A stretch of DNA of 64,000 bases, from assembly GCF_003129925.1 (NCBI RefSeq), contig NZ_QFFN01000006.1:1-64000 (forward strand), written 5' to 3'. Origin of the DNA: Bifidobacterium catulorum (lineage in GTDB: Bacteria; Actinomycetota; Actinomycetes; Actinomycetales; Bifidobacteriaceae). The position numbers and the translations under genes were made by a program. Position 1 is the stretch's first letter. The number at the start of each line of letters is the position of its first letter. This document shows positions 38,704 to 48,243 of this stretch, one piece after another. The notes beneath the pieces were generated by a model. That model was not told the DNA's origin. It did not search any database and saw only the letters and a list, made by a program, of their open reading frames with translations.

Positions 38704-39855
38704 GTGGGATTCTCTCCTTTCAGCACCCCGTACGACTGGTCGAGGCTGGCGGCGGCCAAGAAGGCGGCGGCCTCCCATCCGGACGGCATGATCGACCTGT
38801 CCATCGGCTCCCCGGTCGATTCCGTCCCGTCGTCCGTCGTCGCGGCGCTCACTGAAGCCGCGAACGCGTCGAACGCGTATGGGTATCCGGTCACGCGCGG
38901 CACCAACGCGCTGCGTGAGTCGATCGTCCGCTGGTTCCATGACCTGCGTGGTGTGGATCTCGACGCCATCGGCGCGGACATCTGCCCGACCGTCGGTTCC
39001 AAGGAGGGCGTCTCGCTGATGGCCTCCCTGCTTGGCGTGGGCGCGGGCGACGTCGTCGTCCAGCCGCGGATCTCCTACCCGACGTATGAGATCGGCACCC
39101 AGCTCGCCGGGGCCGAGACGCTGAAGACCGACGTCGCCGACGTCGATTCGTGGGTGCACGTGCCCGGAGTGAAGATGGTGTGGGTGAATTCGCCGTCGAA
39201 TCCGACGGGAGAGGTGCTGTCGGGCCCGCGTCTGCGCCGCATCGTCGAAGCGGCGCGTTCGATTGGCGCCGTGATCGTGTCCGACGAATGCTATGCGTTG
39301 ATGGACTGGTCGTCGGATCCGCGGTCGATGAGCGCCACGGCCTGCGTTCTCGACGCCGACGTCTGCGGCGGCGACGCGAAGGATGTGCTGTGCCTGTATT
39401 CGCTGAGCAAGCAGTCGAACATGGCGGGGTATCGTACGGCGCTGGTCGCCGGCGACAAACGCATCGTCACGCCCATGATCGAGACGCGCAAACAGATCGG
39501 CCAGATCATCCCCGGACCCAGCCAGGCGGCCATGAAGGCAGGTCTTGACGACGTCGGTGCGGTGCTTGAGCAGCGAGAACGATATCGCGGCCGACTCAAG
39601 GTGCTGGTCGAGGGACTGCGTGCGGCCGGATACGCCGCGCACATGCCCCAGGGCGGCCTGTATGTGTGGGTGCGCGCATTAAGTGGCGATTGCTGGACTG
39701 ACATCGACCGTCTTGCCCGGCTTGGCATCGTCGTCAGTCCCGGCGAATTCTATGGCGACAGGATGTGTCTCCGGGTGTCGTCGACGGCCCCCGGCGCCGC
39801 CGTCAACGCCGCCGCCGAACGTCTCGCCCACATCGCCCGGCCTGCATCGGCCTGA
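38704..39855 (+). CDS. dapC: Succinyldiaminopimelate aminotransferase (DapC type)
   Basis: 383 residues, class I/II PLP aminotransferase. PLP contacts: NSPSNPTGEV, SDECYALMDW, and the lysine in YSLSKQSNMAGYR. Context (fdxA-dapC) identifies it as the actinobacterial aminotransferase of lysine and peptidoglycan precursor synthesis. The start is a GTG at 38704 with no strong ribosome binding site, probably coupled to fdxA. A REP-like palindrome follows it. Confidence 0.9.
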   Translation: MGFSPFSTPYDWSRLAAAKKAAASHPDGMIDLSIGSPVDSVPSSVVAALTEAANASNAYGYPVTRGTNALRESIVRWFHDLRGVDLDAIGADICPTVGSKEGVSLMASLLGVGAGDVVVQPRISYPTYEIGTQLAGAETLKTDVADVDSWVHVPGVKMVWVNSPSNPTGEVLSGPRLRRIVEAARSIGAVIVSDECYALMDWSSDPRSMSATACVLDADVCGGDAKDVLCLYSLSKQSNMAGYRTALVAGDKRIVTPMIETRKQIGQIIPGPSQAAMKAGLDDVGAVLEQRERYRGRLKVLVEGLRAAGYAAHMPQGGLYVWVRALSGDCWTDIDRLARLGIVVSPGEFYGDRMCLRVSSTAPGAAVNAAAERLAHIARPASA

Positions 39856-39886
39856 GCGAGGGGATTCACGTGGAATTAATCAACTC

Positions 39887-39933
39887 GGTTCCCCTCCCTG
39901 AGGGGAGCCGGCCGTTGGAGGCGGACTGAGGGG
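39887..39933. repeat. GC-rich palindromic repeat, REP-like (second copy)
   Basis: GGTTCCCCTCCCTGAGGGGA, then GCCGTTGGAGGCGGACTGAG and GGG. It resembles the element at 32815-32862 and lies between dapC and the HIT gene. Confidence 0.6.
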
Positions 39934-40034
39934 AGAGACACCCCGAACTTCCCAACCCAAAATCAAGAAGCGGACACGCATCAGGAAGGGCCAGGATGCG
40001 TGTCCGCGAGAATTGCTCGTAAGGCAAGTATCAA

Positions 40035-40457
40035 TCAGAGGTTGGCGATGATGGCCTTGGCCATCTCGTCGTATTCGGCGTCGGTCAGATGGACGCGGTC
40101 GGGGTTCATGGCGAAGGTGCCGCCCCACTCGAACTCGTCGTCACGGTATTTCGGCACGAGGTGGAAATGCAGATGATGGCCGGTGTCGCCGTAGGCGCCG
40201 TAATTCACCTTGTCGGGGTGGAATGTGGCGTGCACGGCTTTGGCCACGCGGTCCACGTCGTCGAAGAACGCGTCGCGGTCCTCCTTGCTCAGTTCCACGA
40301 TTTCGGAGACATGGTGCTTCGAGGCCACGATCACGCGGCCTTTGTGGCTCTGCTCCTTGAACAGGACGACCTTGCTCGCCGGGAGTTCATAGATCTTGAT
40401 GCCGAAGGCGTCGAGCGCGGCACCTTCGTCGCAGTATGCACAAGCTTCGTTGCTCAT
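40035..40457 (-). CDS. HIT-family nucleotide hydrolase
   Basis: 140 residues. The histidine triad HHLHFHLVP is intact, with the upstream KVNYGAYGDTG segment. An N-terminal CAYCDEG cysteine pair suggests a zinc site. HIT proteins hydrolyse AMP-linked phosphoramidates or dinucleotides. AAGGAATCCCTG precedes the ATG at 40457. Divergent from uxaC. Confidence 0.92.
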   Translation of the reverse strand: MSNEACAYCDEGAALDAFGIKIYELPASKVVLFKEQSHKGRVIVASKHHVSEIVELSKEDRDAFFDDVDRVAKAVHATFHPDKVNYGAYGDTGHHLHFHLVPKYRDDEFEWGGTFAMNPDRVHLTDAEYDEMAKAIIANL

Positions 40458-40583
40458 CAGGGATTCCTTTCGATAGAGGCGTCTCCACGATAGGTATCCG
40501 CGGGACCGTCGCGGATAAATGTTGCCAATGGTTGCCAATCTCTGTGAGCGTTCAGCGTGTCCGTGCAAACTCTGGCAACAAAA

Positions 40584-40605
40584 AAACGTGATTCAGTTCA
40601 CGTTT
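40584..40605. promoter_or_regulatory. Perfect inverted repeat upstream of uxaC
   Basis: AAACGTGA (40584-40591), 6 nt, TCACGTTT (40598-40605). It is preceded by tandem GTTGCCAATG/GTTGCCAATC (40521-40540). It may be an operator for a hexuronate regulator (LacI or GntR type). Confidence 0.5.
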
Positions 40606-40743
40606 CATACAGTCAAGGTATCGAACGGTTGCATGGACGCAGCCGGAGAAGAAACACGGATCGTGAAATCGAGAACATGAAGCGTCCTGGCGCAAGCCAT
40701 GTCTTCATGCGTCCCGACGGGCGTTCCGAGGAAGGAAACGACC

Positions 40744-42150
40744 ATGGCATTCATGGATGACGACTACCTGCTGACGACGGATCTGGCCAAGGAGCTGTTC
40801 CACAACTACGCGGAGGGCATGCCGATCGTCGACTACCACTGCCACCTGCATCCCGAGGAGATCTACAAGGACCCGAACTTCAAGGACATCGTCGAGGCGT
40901 GGCTCACCGACGGCAACAACTACGGCGACCACTACAAGTGGCGTCTCGAACGCGCCAACGGCGTGCCGGAGGAGCTCATCACCGGCAAGGGCGACCCGTG
41001 GGACAAGTTCTACGCCTACGCACAGACCATGGAGAAGGCCATCGGCTCCCCTGTCTACATGTGGACGCACCAGGAGCTGCGCCGCTACTTCGGCATCACC
41101 GACGAGCTGAACACCAAGACCGCCAAGGACATCTACGAGAAGACCAACGAGATGCTGGCCACGCCGGAGTTCTCCCGCCGCTCCCTGCTGCGCCGCATGA
41201 ACCTCGACACCATCTGCACCACCGACGATCCGGTCGACTCCCTCGAATACCACATCGCCTTCGAGAAGGAGGGCGGCGACACCTTCAAGATGATCCCCGC
41301 CATGCGCCCCGACAAGGCCCTGAACCCCGACAAGGCCGGCTTCGGCGAATGGGTCGACCAGCTTGAGCAGGTCACCGGCGACAAGATCGCCTCCTTCGAC
41401 GACATGATGGCCGCCATCAACAAGCGCGTCGACTTCTTCCACGAGCACGGCTCCCGCCTGTCCGACCACGCCGCCGACCTCATGGTGTACGCCACGTCCA
41501 CCGCCGCCGAACGCGACGCGATCCTCGCCAAGGCCCGCGCCGGCGAGCCGCTGACCTTCGAAGAGGTCACCAAGTACCGCACGCAGCTGTTCCTCGACCT
41601 CATGAAGATCTACCACGCCCACGGCTGGACCATGCAGCTGCACATCCACGCCATGCGCAACATCAACGAGCACGAGTTCGCCATCCACGGCGCCGACACC
41701 GGCTACGACGCCCTCAACGACCGTGCCATCGCCGAGCCGCTGGCCGCCCTGCTCAACGAGGCCGCCAAGACCGACTCCGTGCCGAAGATGCTCATCTACT
41801 CGCTCAACCCGAACGACTACATGCCGATCATCACCGTGCTCGGATGCTTCCAGGGCGGCATGAAGCAGCGTCTGGCCCTCGGCAACGCATGGTGGTTCAA
41901 CGACACCCGCGAAGGCATCCGCCGCCAGATCCAGACCATGGCCGAAGGCTCCCTGCTGGGCAACTTCGTCGGCATGACCACCGACTCCCGTTCGTTCCTG
42001 AGCTTCCCGCGCCACGAGTTCTTCCGCCGCATCCTGTGCGAGCAGCTGGGCGAGTGGGCCGCACGCGGCGAGATCTCCGGCAGCGTCGACACCCTGGCGC
42101 CGCTGGTGCAGGACGTCTCCTACAACAACGCCAAGGAACTGTTCGCGTAA
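40744..42150 (+). CDS. uxaC: Glucuronate isomerase
   Basis: 468 residues. Interconverts D-glucuronate and D-fructuronate (or galacturonate and tagaturonate), the entry step of hexuronate use. Signatures: VDYHCHLHPEEIY near the N terminus, LQLHIHAMRN-like (TMQLHIHAMRNINE) in the middle, and MTTDSRSFLSFPRHEFFRRI at the end. The ATG at 40744 has GAGGAAGGAAACGACC upstream. The glucuronide carrier follows with a hairpin between. No uxuA or uxuB enzymes are in the window. Confidence 0.96.
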   Translation: MAFMDDDYLLTTDLAKELFHNYAEGMPIVDYHCHLHPEEIYKDPNFKDIVEAWLTDGNNYGDHYKWRLERANGVPEELITGKGDPWDKFYAYAQTMEKAIGSPVYMWTHQELRRYFGITDELNTKTAKDIYEKTNEMLATPEFSRRSLLRRMNLDTICTTDDPVDSLEYHIAFEKEGGDTFKMIPAMRPDKALNPDKAGFGEWVDQLEQVTGDKIASFDDMMAAINKRVDFFHEHGSRLSDHAADLMVYATSTAAERDAILAKARAGEPLTFEEVTKYRTQLFLDLMKIYHAHGWTMQLHIHAMRNINEHEFAIHGADTGYDALNDRAIAEPLAALLNEAAKTDSVPKMLIYSLNPNDYMPIITVLGCFQGGMKQRLALGNAWWFNDTREGIRRQIQTMAEGSLLGNFVGMTTDSRSFLSFPRHEFFRRILCEQLGEWAARGEISGSVDTLAPLVQDVSYNNAKELFA

Positions 42151-42169
42151 CTGCCAGTACGGGAACAGG

Positions 42170-42193
42170 CCGCCGGGGATGGCAGCCCGGCGG
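42170..42193 (+). other. GC hairpin after uxaC
   Basis: CCGCCGGG (42170-42177) pairs with CCCGGCGG (42186-42193), without a T-run. It probably stabilises or partly terminates the uxaC transcript. A 17-bp tandem pair (CCATAACCGAACATCGA and CCATAACTGAATATCGA) follows. Confidence 0.5.
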
Positions 42194-42248
42194 CGTTGCG
42201 ATCCATAACCGAACATCGACCATAACTGAATATCGAAAAGGAAGGGTC

Positions 42249-42280
42249 GTATGGCATCGACATCGTGGCCGATGCCATAC
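42249..42280. promoter_or_regulatory. Perfect 11-bp inverted repeat before the carrier gene
   Basis: GTATGGCATCG (42249-42259) mirrors CGATGCCATAC (42270-42280). It could be an operator or an mRNA hairpin ahead of the carrier. Confidence 0.5.
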
Positions 42281-42303
42281 GTAACACTGAAAAGGTAGTA
42301 ATC

Positions 42304-43731
42304 ATGACAAGTGCAGTGGAAGAAAAGGCGGCCGTCGTCAACGGCCAGACGAAGCTGAGCTGGCGCGAGAAGATCGGCTACGGCTTCGGCGATCTCGGCA
42401 ACGGCTTCATGTTCGACCTGGGCCAGGCGTACCTGACCAAGTTCTACACCGACGTCGCGCTCATCAACCCCGGCATGGTGGCCACGATCATGGCCGTCAC
42501 CAAGATCTACGACGCGTTCATGGACCCGATCGCCGGCGCGTTCGTCGACAGCCGCAAGGTCGGCAAGCACGGCAAGTTCCGTCCGGTGATGATGGTCGGC
42601 GCGATCGTGCTGTCCGTCCTCACCATCATCACGTTCACCATGCCCGACTTCCCGATGTGGGGCCGCATCGTCTACGCGTTCGTGACCTACATGGCGTGGG
42701 GCACCTGCTATTCGTTCACCAACCTGCCGTACGTGGGCCTCGCCAACGTCATGACGCGAGACGTCGATGAACGCGCCCAGCTGGCCACCACCCGCCAGGC
42801 CGGCTCCCTCGGCGCCCAGTGGATCACCGGTGTGGCGTTCATCCCGATCATCCTGCTGTTCTCCGACTCCAACGGCAAGGTCACCACGTTCCACGGCTAC
42901 GCCGTGGCCGCCACAATCATGGCCCTGCTCGGCGTGATCTGCTTCGCCGTCACGTTCTTCAACTGCAAGGAGCACATCAAGATCAACCGCGAGAAGACCG
43001 GCGACAAGTCCAAGGAGGGCGTCGGCGCCTACATCAAGGTGGTCTTCACCAACAAGCCGCTGCTGGCCATCATCCTCATGACGCTGTTCACCATCTCCGC
43101 GATGAACACCAACAACGCCATGATGCTGTACTTCGCCGAATACAACCTCGGCTCCATGGGCCTGCAGCCGGTGATCAACGCCATCCAGATGGGCTGCTCC
43201 ATCGTGGCCATCCTCTCCATCCCGTTCCTGGTCAAGAAGTTCGGCAAGAAGCAGGTCGCCGTGGTCTGCTTCGTGGTGGGCGCGGTCGCCAACCTCATCA
43301 ACTTCTTCCTGCCGACCAACCTCGTCACCTTCATCGTGTTCGTGACCATCGGCTATGTGTGCCTCGCCATTCCGAACGGCATCACCTGGGCCTTCGTCAA
43401 CGACGTGATCGATTACGGCGAGTGGCACACCGGCATCCGCAAGGAAGGCATCACCGTGGCCGCGTTCAACTTCTCCCGTAAGCTCGCGCAGTCGCTGGCC
43501 GCCGTGATCACCGCCGGCATCCTGGGTGTTACCGGTTACGTCGCCAACCAGGCGCAGTCGCAGGCCACCCTGAACGGCATCAAGGGCGCCATGACCCTGT
43601 ATCCGGCCGTGGCCCTGTTCGCCGCCATGCTGATCATCTTCTTCCTCTACGGTCTGACGGACGACAAGTACCGCAAGATCGCCGATGACCTGAACAACGG
43701 CAAGTGGGAGAAGGGTGAACTCACCCACTGA
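42304..43731 (+). CDS. GPH-family glucuronide:cation symporter (UidB-like)
   Basis: 475 residues, about 12 membrane helices. GPH signatures: KIGYGFGDLGNGFMFDLGQAY near the N terminus, ITKIYDAFMDPIAGAF-like (TKIYDAFMDPIAGAFVDSRK), and NDVIDYGEWHTGIRKEGITV late in the protein. Being next to uxaC makes glucuronide or hexuronate uptake likely; the exact substrate is inferred. ATG at 42304, weak AAAAGG ribosome binding site. A terminator follows. Confidence 0.87.
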   Translation: MTSAVEEKAAVVNGQTKLSWREKIGYGFGDLGNGFMFDLGQAYLTKFYTDVALINPGMVATIMAVTKIYDAFMDPIAGAFVDSRKVGKHGKFRPVMMVGAIVLSVLTIITFTMPDFPMWGRIVYAFVTYMAWGTCYSFTNLPYVGLANVMTRDVDERAQLATTRQAGSLGAQWITGVAFIPIILLFSDSNGKVTTFHGYAVAATIMALLGVICFAVTFFNCKEHIKINREKTGDKSKEGVGAYIKVVFTNKPLLAIILMTLFTISAMNTNNAMMLYFAEYNLGSMGLQPVINAIQMGCSIVAILSIPFLVKKFGKKQVAVVCFVVGAVANLINFFLPTNLVTFIVFVTIGYVCLAIPNGITWAFVNDVIDYGEWHTGIRKEGITVAAFNFSRKLAQSLAAVITAGILGVTGYVANQAQSQATLNGIKGAMTLYPAVALFAAMLIIFFLYGLTDDKYRKIADDLNNGKWEKGELTH

Positions 43732-43748
43732 TGACGAATAATTAATGG

Positions 43749-43787
43749 ATAATCCCCGATTGCGTGAGGCGATCGGGGATTATTTCG
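43749..43787 (+). terminator. Terminator of uxaC-carrier operon
   Basis: ATAATCCCCGAT (43749-43760) pairs with ATCGGGGATTAT (43772-43783), then TTTCG. Confidence 0.8.
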
Positions 43788-43802
43788 TTGCGGCCTGTTC
43801 AC

Positions 43803-43856
43803 GAATCGCGAGATACCGGCTGAAAACCGGCGTTTCGGAGGGGTATCTCGCGATTC
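43803..43856. terminator. Perfect 15-bp hairpin at the end of dinB
   Basis: GAATCGCGAGATACC (43803-43817) pairs with GGTATCTCGCGATTC (43842-43856), with an inner CCGG stem. It touches the dinB stop codon and is probably its terminator. Confidence 0.6.
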
Positions 43857-45105
43857 ATGAACTACGCAGCCCCAATTGCACGGCCCCATTCCCAAATTTT
43901 TCGCGGATCGAATCCAACGCCTGCTCCGCGCGGCCCCTATCTTTCCCCAGCAGATCGTCGAAGCTGGCCTGCACCGGCGTCGTGGCCGCGTTCACCAGTC
44001 CCGAAGCGCTGACGCCGGCCAGTCGGATGTCGGCCGGCAGCCGGGCATCCCGGTCGAGCGCATGGTCCGGCATCCCCAGCATCCGTTCCAGAAGCCTCAG
44101 CGTCCGCGGGTATATCGCGCCCGCGGTATTCACCGGGCGGCCGAGTGTCAGCGATTTCGTGGCATATCGCAGGTCCGCGTACCGCAGCTTCACGGTGATA
44201 GTGCGAGCCAGCAGCCCGCGTCTTCGCAGCGTGGATGCCACCACGTCGCTGCATCGCAGCAGCATCTGCGCCACCGTGCGTGCATCACGCGTATCCTCGG
44301 CGAACGTGCGTTCCGACCCTATGGACTTCTCCGGCGTGACCGGCGTCACCCTGCGCTCGTCCAGCCCCCGCGCCGCCAGATACAGCGTATGCGCGTGCGC
44401 GGCCGATCCCGTCACCTGTGCGAGCCGGCGCTCATCGACCTGGGCGAGCTGCTCCACGGTCGTCACCCCCCACTGTGCGAGCCTGCGCGCCGATGCCGGG
44501 CCGATGCCGGGGATCGACCGCACCGGCAGCAGCCGCACGAATTCCGCCTGACGGGCCTCCGGCACGAGCAGCATGCCGTCCGGCTTGGCGTTCGTCGAGG
44601 CGAGTTTGGCGATGAGCTTGTTCGACGCCACCCCGACCGAGCAGGTCAGGCCGAACCTCCGTTCCACCTCGGCCCGGATCCATGCGCCGATCGCGGTGGG
44701 GGAGTCCCATTGCCGCAACGCCGCGGAGACGTCCATGTATCCTTCGTCCACGGATACGCGTTCGATGCGGTCGGTCACCTGTTCGAACACGCCGAACACC
44801 TGCCTGGAGATGCTCCGGTAGTAGGCCATGTCCACGGGCAGGAACACGCCGTTAGGGCAGAGTCTGCGCGCCGTGGCCACCGGCATGGCCGAGTTCACGC
44901 CGAACGGTCGCGCCTCATAGCTGGCTGCCGACACCACCGACCGCGTGCCTGTGCCGATGATGACCGGCCGTCCGCGCAGCTCCGGGTGTCTGGCGATCTC
45001 GCAGGAGGCGAAGAACGCATCCATGTCGATGTGCAGTATGGTGCAGCCGGTCTCGTCATGCCCCCAGTCACGCCGTACGGCGGCAAGACGTGGCGAAGTA
45101 CTCAT
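43855..45105 (-). CDS. dinB: DNA polymerase IV (Y-family)
   Basis: 416 residues. Error-prone translesion polymerase. Catalytic carboxylates: HIDMDAFFASCE (N-terminal D) and the VSVDEGYMDVS motif (D, E). Then the helix-hairpin-helix SIPGIGPASARRL and a C-terminal little-finger domain. The tail AVQLGLRSS is close to a beta-clamp-binding motif. The ATG at 45105 has TACCAT ending 8 nt before it and no ribosome binding site, so leaderless translation is likely. Convergent with the carrier gene. Confidence 0.95.
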   Translation of the reverse strand: MSTSPRLAAVRRDWGHDETGCTILHIDMDAFFASCEIARHPELRGRPVIIGTGTRSVVSAASYEARPFGVNSAMPVATARRLCPNGVFLPVDMAYYRSISRQVFGVFEQVTDRIERVSVDEGYMDVSAALRQWDSPTAIGAWIRAEVERRFGLTCSVGVASNKLIAKLASTNAKPDGMLLVPEARQAEFVRLLPVRSIPGIGPASARRLAQWGVTTVEQLAQVDERRLAQVTGSAAHAHTLYLAARGLDERRVTPVTPEKSIGSERTFAEDTRDARTVAQMLLRCSDVVASTLRRRGLLARTITVKLRYADLRYATKSLTLGRPVNTAGAIYPRTLRLLERMLGMPDHALDRDARLPADIRLAGVSASGLVNAATTPVQASFDDLLGKDRGRAEQALDSIREKFGNGAVQLGLRSS

Positions 45106-45221
45106 GTCTCCCATGGTACCCACGATGTCGCAACATGCCGTCGGTTCGCGTTAATCGACGGATGATGGTACAGTATTTCCCTGTTGCGCGCATGCCATGT
45201 GAATATGGCGTCGTACGACAC

Positions 45222-45311
45222 GGAGTGATGCCTGAGTGGCCGAAAGGGGCACCCTGCTAAGGTGTTAACTGCGCAAGCGGTTCGGGGGTTCGAATCCCCC
45301 TCACTCCGCCA
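45222..45311 (+). tRNA. tRNA-Ser(GCT)
   Basis: 90 nt including an encoded CCA. Acceptor GGAGTGA pairs with TCACTCC; anticodon GCT in CTGCTAA; long variable arm. Confidence 0.95.
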
Positions 45312-45314
45312 GTG

Positions 45315-45356
45315 ACTCCCGCACCATGGTTTTTACCTTGGTGTGGGAGTTTTTCC
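45315..45356 (+). terminator. tRNA-Ser terminator
   Basis: ACTCCCGCACCA (45315-45326) pairs with TGGTGTGGGAGT (45339-45350), then TTTTCC. Confidence 0.85.
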
Positions 45357-45359
45357 GTT

Positions 45360-45680
45360 TTTTGCGAACTGTACGGTTGATGCTCCCATGCGAGGCGGGA
45401 CGGGTGAAGCGGGGACGGAGGTACGCCGTTGTCCGCCCGTCTCCATCATCCACGATAGTCCGTCATCCATGACAATGCTCGTGAATTGGCATGTCGGCAT
45501 GCTGTCTGGCGACGATGTCGTCGTTGTTTGATGACGATTGCCCGCGATGCCGCGGGTTCGGATTCGTGGCGGTATATAGGATGGGGGCGTCGTCCCGGCT
45601 GGATTGCACCGGCTGGATTTCATTCCGTGACGGGTTCCGTTCCCGTAGGACGGGTGCATTCGCGTCGTCGCGCGCTCCGT
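45360..45680. other. Intergenic region before capA-like gene
   Basis: About 320 bp with no gene I can support. TAGACT at 45681-45686 is the likely -10 for the next gene. Confidence 0.4.
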
Positions 45681-45727
45681 TAGACTTGGTATGAGTACCT
45701 GTAGTAAGAGAGAATCGTGGGAATGCC

Positions 45728-47065
45728 ATGCAGCATGTCGAAAATTCCGGCCGCCATGCCGGCGGCGGCGCGTCATCGAGGAAGCCGCTTGCCGCGCTCC
45801 TGATCTGTCTGGCCGTCATCCTGATCGCGGCCGGCGCGATCTGGGCCATGCATATGCGTGCCGAGGCCTCGCGCGACGTCGGACCGCATCCTATCGCCGC
45901 CGACATCGACCGTACCGCCGCCATACCGAAGCCGGTCGTTGAGCATCACGGCAATTCGCCGGACTGCCCGGACACCGACTGCATCTCCCTCATGGTCAAC
46001 GGCGACCTGCTGTTCCACCCCCATCTGTGGGAGCATTTCCAGGGGGCGAACACCGCCGCCAAAGACGGATCCGCATTCAACTTCGTGCCCCTGCTGCAGC
46101 CGATGCAGCGATACATGAAGGCCTCCGACATCTCCGTATGCGAGTTCGAGACCCCGATCGCCCCGCGCGGCGGCCCCTATACGGGCTACCCCGTCTTCGC
46201 GATTCCTCCCGAAGTGGCGGACGCGGCCGCCAAGGTGGGGTTCCAGGCATGCACCCACGCCACCAACCATTCATGGGACCAAGGCGCGGAAGGCGTCAAC
46301 CGTCTGTGGGACACGCTCGCCGGGCTCGGCGTGCAGCAGACCGGCTCCTATAAGACCGAAGCCGATTCGAAGAAGCCGCTTGTCATCGAATCGCCCACCG
46401 GCGGCGGCAAGCTCGGTCTGGTCACGGGAACCGTTTCGCTCAACGGCTTCGAAGCCGACACCGAATGGCGGGTGGACAGGCTTCGCGAGGCCAGCGACCC
46501 GCATCACCGGTCCGACATCGACAAGGCCGTCGCCAAGGCCAAGGCCGCACGGCAGGAAGGCGCCGACGTCGTGGCCATCGCCATGCATTCCGTCCAGGAA
46601 TACATCGACGACGCCGACGACTGGCAGGTGAGCGAAGCCCATGAACTCGCCGACACCGGCGCGTTCGACGTGATCTACGGCGCAGGATGCCATTGCGTCC
46701 AACCCATCGAGAAATACAAGAACACGTGGATCATCTACGGCACCGGCAACGCCGTCACCACGGACGCCCCGGCCGAACGCATCGTCAACAACCAGGGCAT
46801 GACGGCCCGCATCCAGTTCGCCGGCCGAAAAGGCGAAGCGGGCTCATGGCGGGTCAGCCGCATCGACTGGCTGCCCACAGCCAACCGCCGCGGCGCCGAC
46901 TACCGATGGTGCCCGATATCGGCCGACCATCCGGACGGCACCTGCTGGTCCACCGAACAGGACGCCCAGGTGAGGCAACGCATCCACGACGTGATATACA
47001 AACGCGGCGCCGATCCCCACGTCGTGCGCGAATGGCTCATCACCAAGGAGGCCTCCGCCGAATAA
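45728..47065 (+). CDS. CapA-family protein (poly-gamma-glutamate-type)
   Basis: 445 residues: an N-terminal membrane anchor (about 22-42), then a CapA/PGA-synthesis metallophosphatase-like domain. Signatures: SLMVNGDLLFHPHLWE, SVCEFETPIAPRGGPYTGYP, HATNHSWDQGAEG and VIAIAMHS-like (DVVAIAMHSVQEY), GAGCHCVQPIEKYKNTWIIYGTGN. CapA relatives act on surface polymers; no capBC genes are here. ATG at 45728 with only GGGAA near it. The 2-hydroxyacid dehydrogenase follows after 117 nt. Confidence 0.82.
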   Translation: MQHVENSGRHAGGGASSRKPLAALLICLAVILIAAGAIWAMHMRAEASRDVGPHPIAADIDRTAAIPKPVVEHHGNSPDCPDTDCISLMVNGDLLFHPHLWEHFQGANTAAKDGSAFNFVPLLQPMQRYMKASDISVCEFETPIAPRGGPYTGYPVFAIPPEVADAAAKVGFQACTHATNHSWDQGAEGVNRLWDTLAGLGVQQTGSYKTEADSKKPLVIESPTGGGKLGLVTGTVSLNGFEADTEWRVDRLREASDPHHRSDIDKAVAKAKAARQEGADVVAIAMHSVQEYIDDADDWQVSEAHELADTGAFDVIYGAGCHCVQPIEKYKNTWIIYGTGNAVTTDAPAERIVNNQGMTARIQFAGRKGEAGSWRVSRIDWLPTANRRGADYRWCPISADHPDGTCWSTEQDAQVRQRIHDVIYKRGADPHVVREWLITKEASAE

Positions 47066-47182
47066 CCCCACGGACAACTGTGCGTCATGAGCGGAAGTAG
47101 ACTGGCGGGTGACAATCGTCGTCGGGCATCCGCATCGTCGGATATGTCGTCGCCGGACGTCCGACCAAGCAAGGAGCAATCG

Positions 47183-48190
47183 ATGGCCATCGAAATCGAC
47201 ATGGAACGCACCGACCTGCCGCTGGTGGTGATTCCCAGCTGCTTCCCCTCCATGGTCGAGCCGTTCCGACGACGCCTCGACGCCTTCTCCGGACTCGCCC
47301 GCATACGCATGTACACCGACATGCCTACCGGCGTCGACGGCAAGGCCGACGACGACGAACTCGTACGGCGCATGGCCCCCGCCACCGTTGCCCTGACCAC
47401 GGGCGTCCGCTTCTCCGATGCCATGCTCGCCCGTCTTGCGCCCACCGTCCGGTGCATCACCTTCGGCGGCACCGGCGTCGCCAACTACGTCGACGTCGAT
47501 GAGGCGCGACGTCTCGGCATCCGCATCTGCAACGCCGTGCACTACGGCGACAACGCCGTGGCCGAGCACGCCATCGCCCTGCTGTTCGAAATCACCCACC
47601 GCGCCGGCACGCTCAACGCCCGCATGCACGAGGAGCCCTGGCCGGGGGAGGACATCACCGAAATCGGCGGCATGACCATGGGGCTCATCGGGTTCGGCGG
47701 CATCGGCCACCGAGTGGCCGAACTCGCCCCCGGACTGGGGCTGAACCTGCTCGTCTGGGCGCGGCACCCCGATCGCGACGCCTACGAACGACTCGGCATC
47801 CAGGCCGCCGACGGCATCGACGACGTATTCGCCGGCGCCGACGTCGTCAGCCTCCACCTCGCCCTCAACGACGCCACGCAAGGCATCATCGGCCCCGAAC
47901 AGCTCGACCTGCTCAAACCGGGTGCCATCGTCATCAACACCGCCCGAGCCGAACTCATCAGGCCCGGCACCCTGGAGCAACGGCTCCGTCGCGGCGACAT
48001 CCGCGCCGGACTCGACGTCTTCTCGCCCGAACCCCTGCCCGCCGACGACCCGTTGCGCGGACTCGACAACGTTGTCCTCACGCCCCACGTCGCATGGCGC
48101 TCCGACCGGGCGCTCGCCGGCATAGTCGACCAATGCGTCCGGGCCGCCACGGCATATCTGACCGGCGGGGAATACAACGTCGTCGCCTGA
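47183..48190 (+). CDS. D-isomer 2-hydroxyacid dehydrogenase family protein
   Basis: 335 residues. NAD-binding Rossmann motif GLIGFGGIGHRVAEL, with the D-2-hydroxyacid dehydrogenase catalytic set: Arg in NTARAELI, Glu in DVFSPEPLPADDPL and His in LTPHVAW. Reduces a 2-keto acid with NAD(P)H; the substrate is unknown. ATG at 47183 after AAGGAG. TAGACT (47098-47103) may be its -10. It could act as a glycerate, lactate or other 2-hydroxyacid enzyme. Confidence 0.9.
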   Translation: MAIEIDMERTDLPLVVIPSCFPSMVEPFRRRLDAFSGLARIRMYTDMPTGVDGKADDDELVRRMAPATVALTTGVRFSDAMLARLAPTVRCITFGGTGVANYVDVDEARRLGIRICNAVHYGDNAVAEHAIALLFEITHRAGTLNARMHEEPWPGEDITEIGGMTMGLIGFGGIGHRVAELAPGLGLNLLVWARHPDRDAYERLGIQAADGIDDVFAGADVVSLHLALNDATQGIIGPEQLDLLKPGAIVINTARAELIRPGTLEQRLRRGDIRAGLDVFSPEPLPADDPLRGLDNVVLTPHVAWRSDRALAGIVDQCVRAATAYLTGGEYNVVA

Positions 48191-48243
48191 CTCGCCACCG
48201 GCCTCCATCCATTCGTATCCGCCCGCATTCCACGAAAGACATC

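Noticed and set aside
40705-43728. A long open frame of about 1000 codons on the minus strand opposite uxaC and the glucuronide carrier
   Set aside because: The plus strand encodes clear uxaC and GPH proteins in this stretch. The minus-strand translation is a Gly/Val/Asp-rich mirror typical of GC-rich coding DNA and has no start signal.
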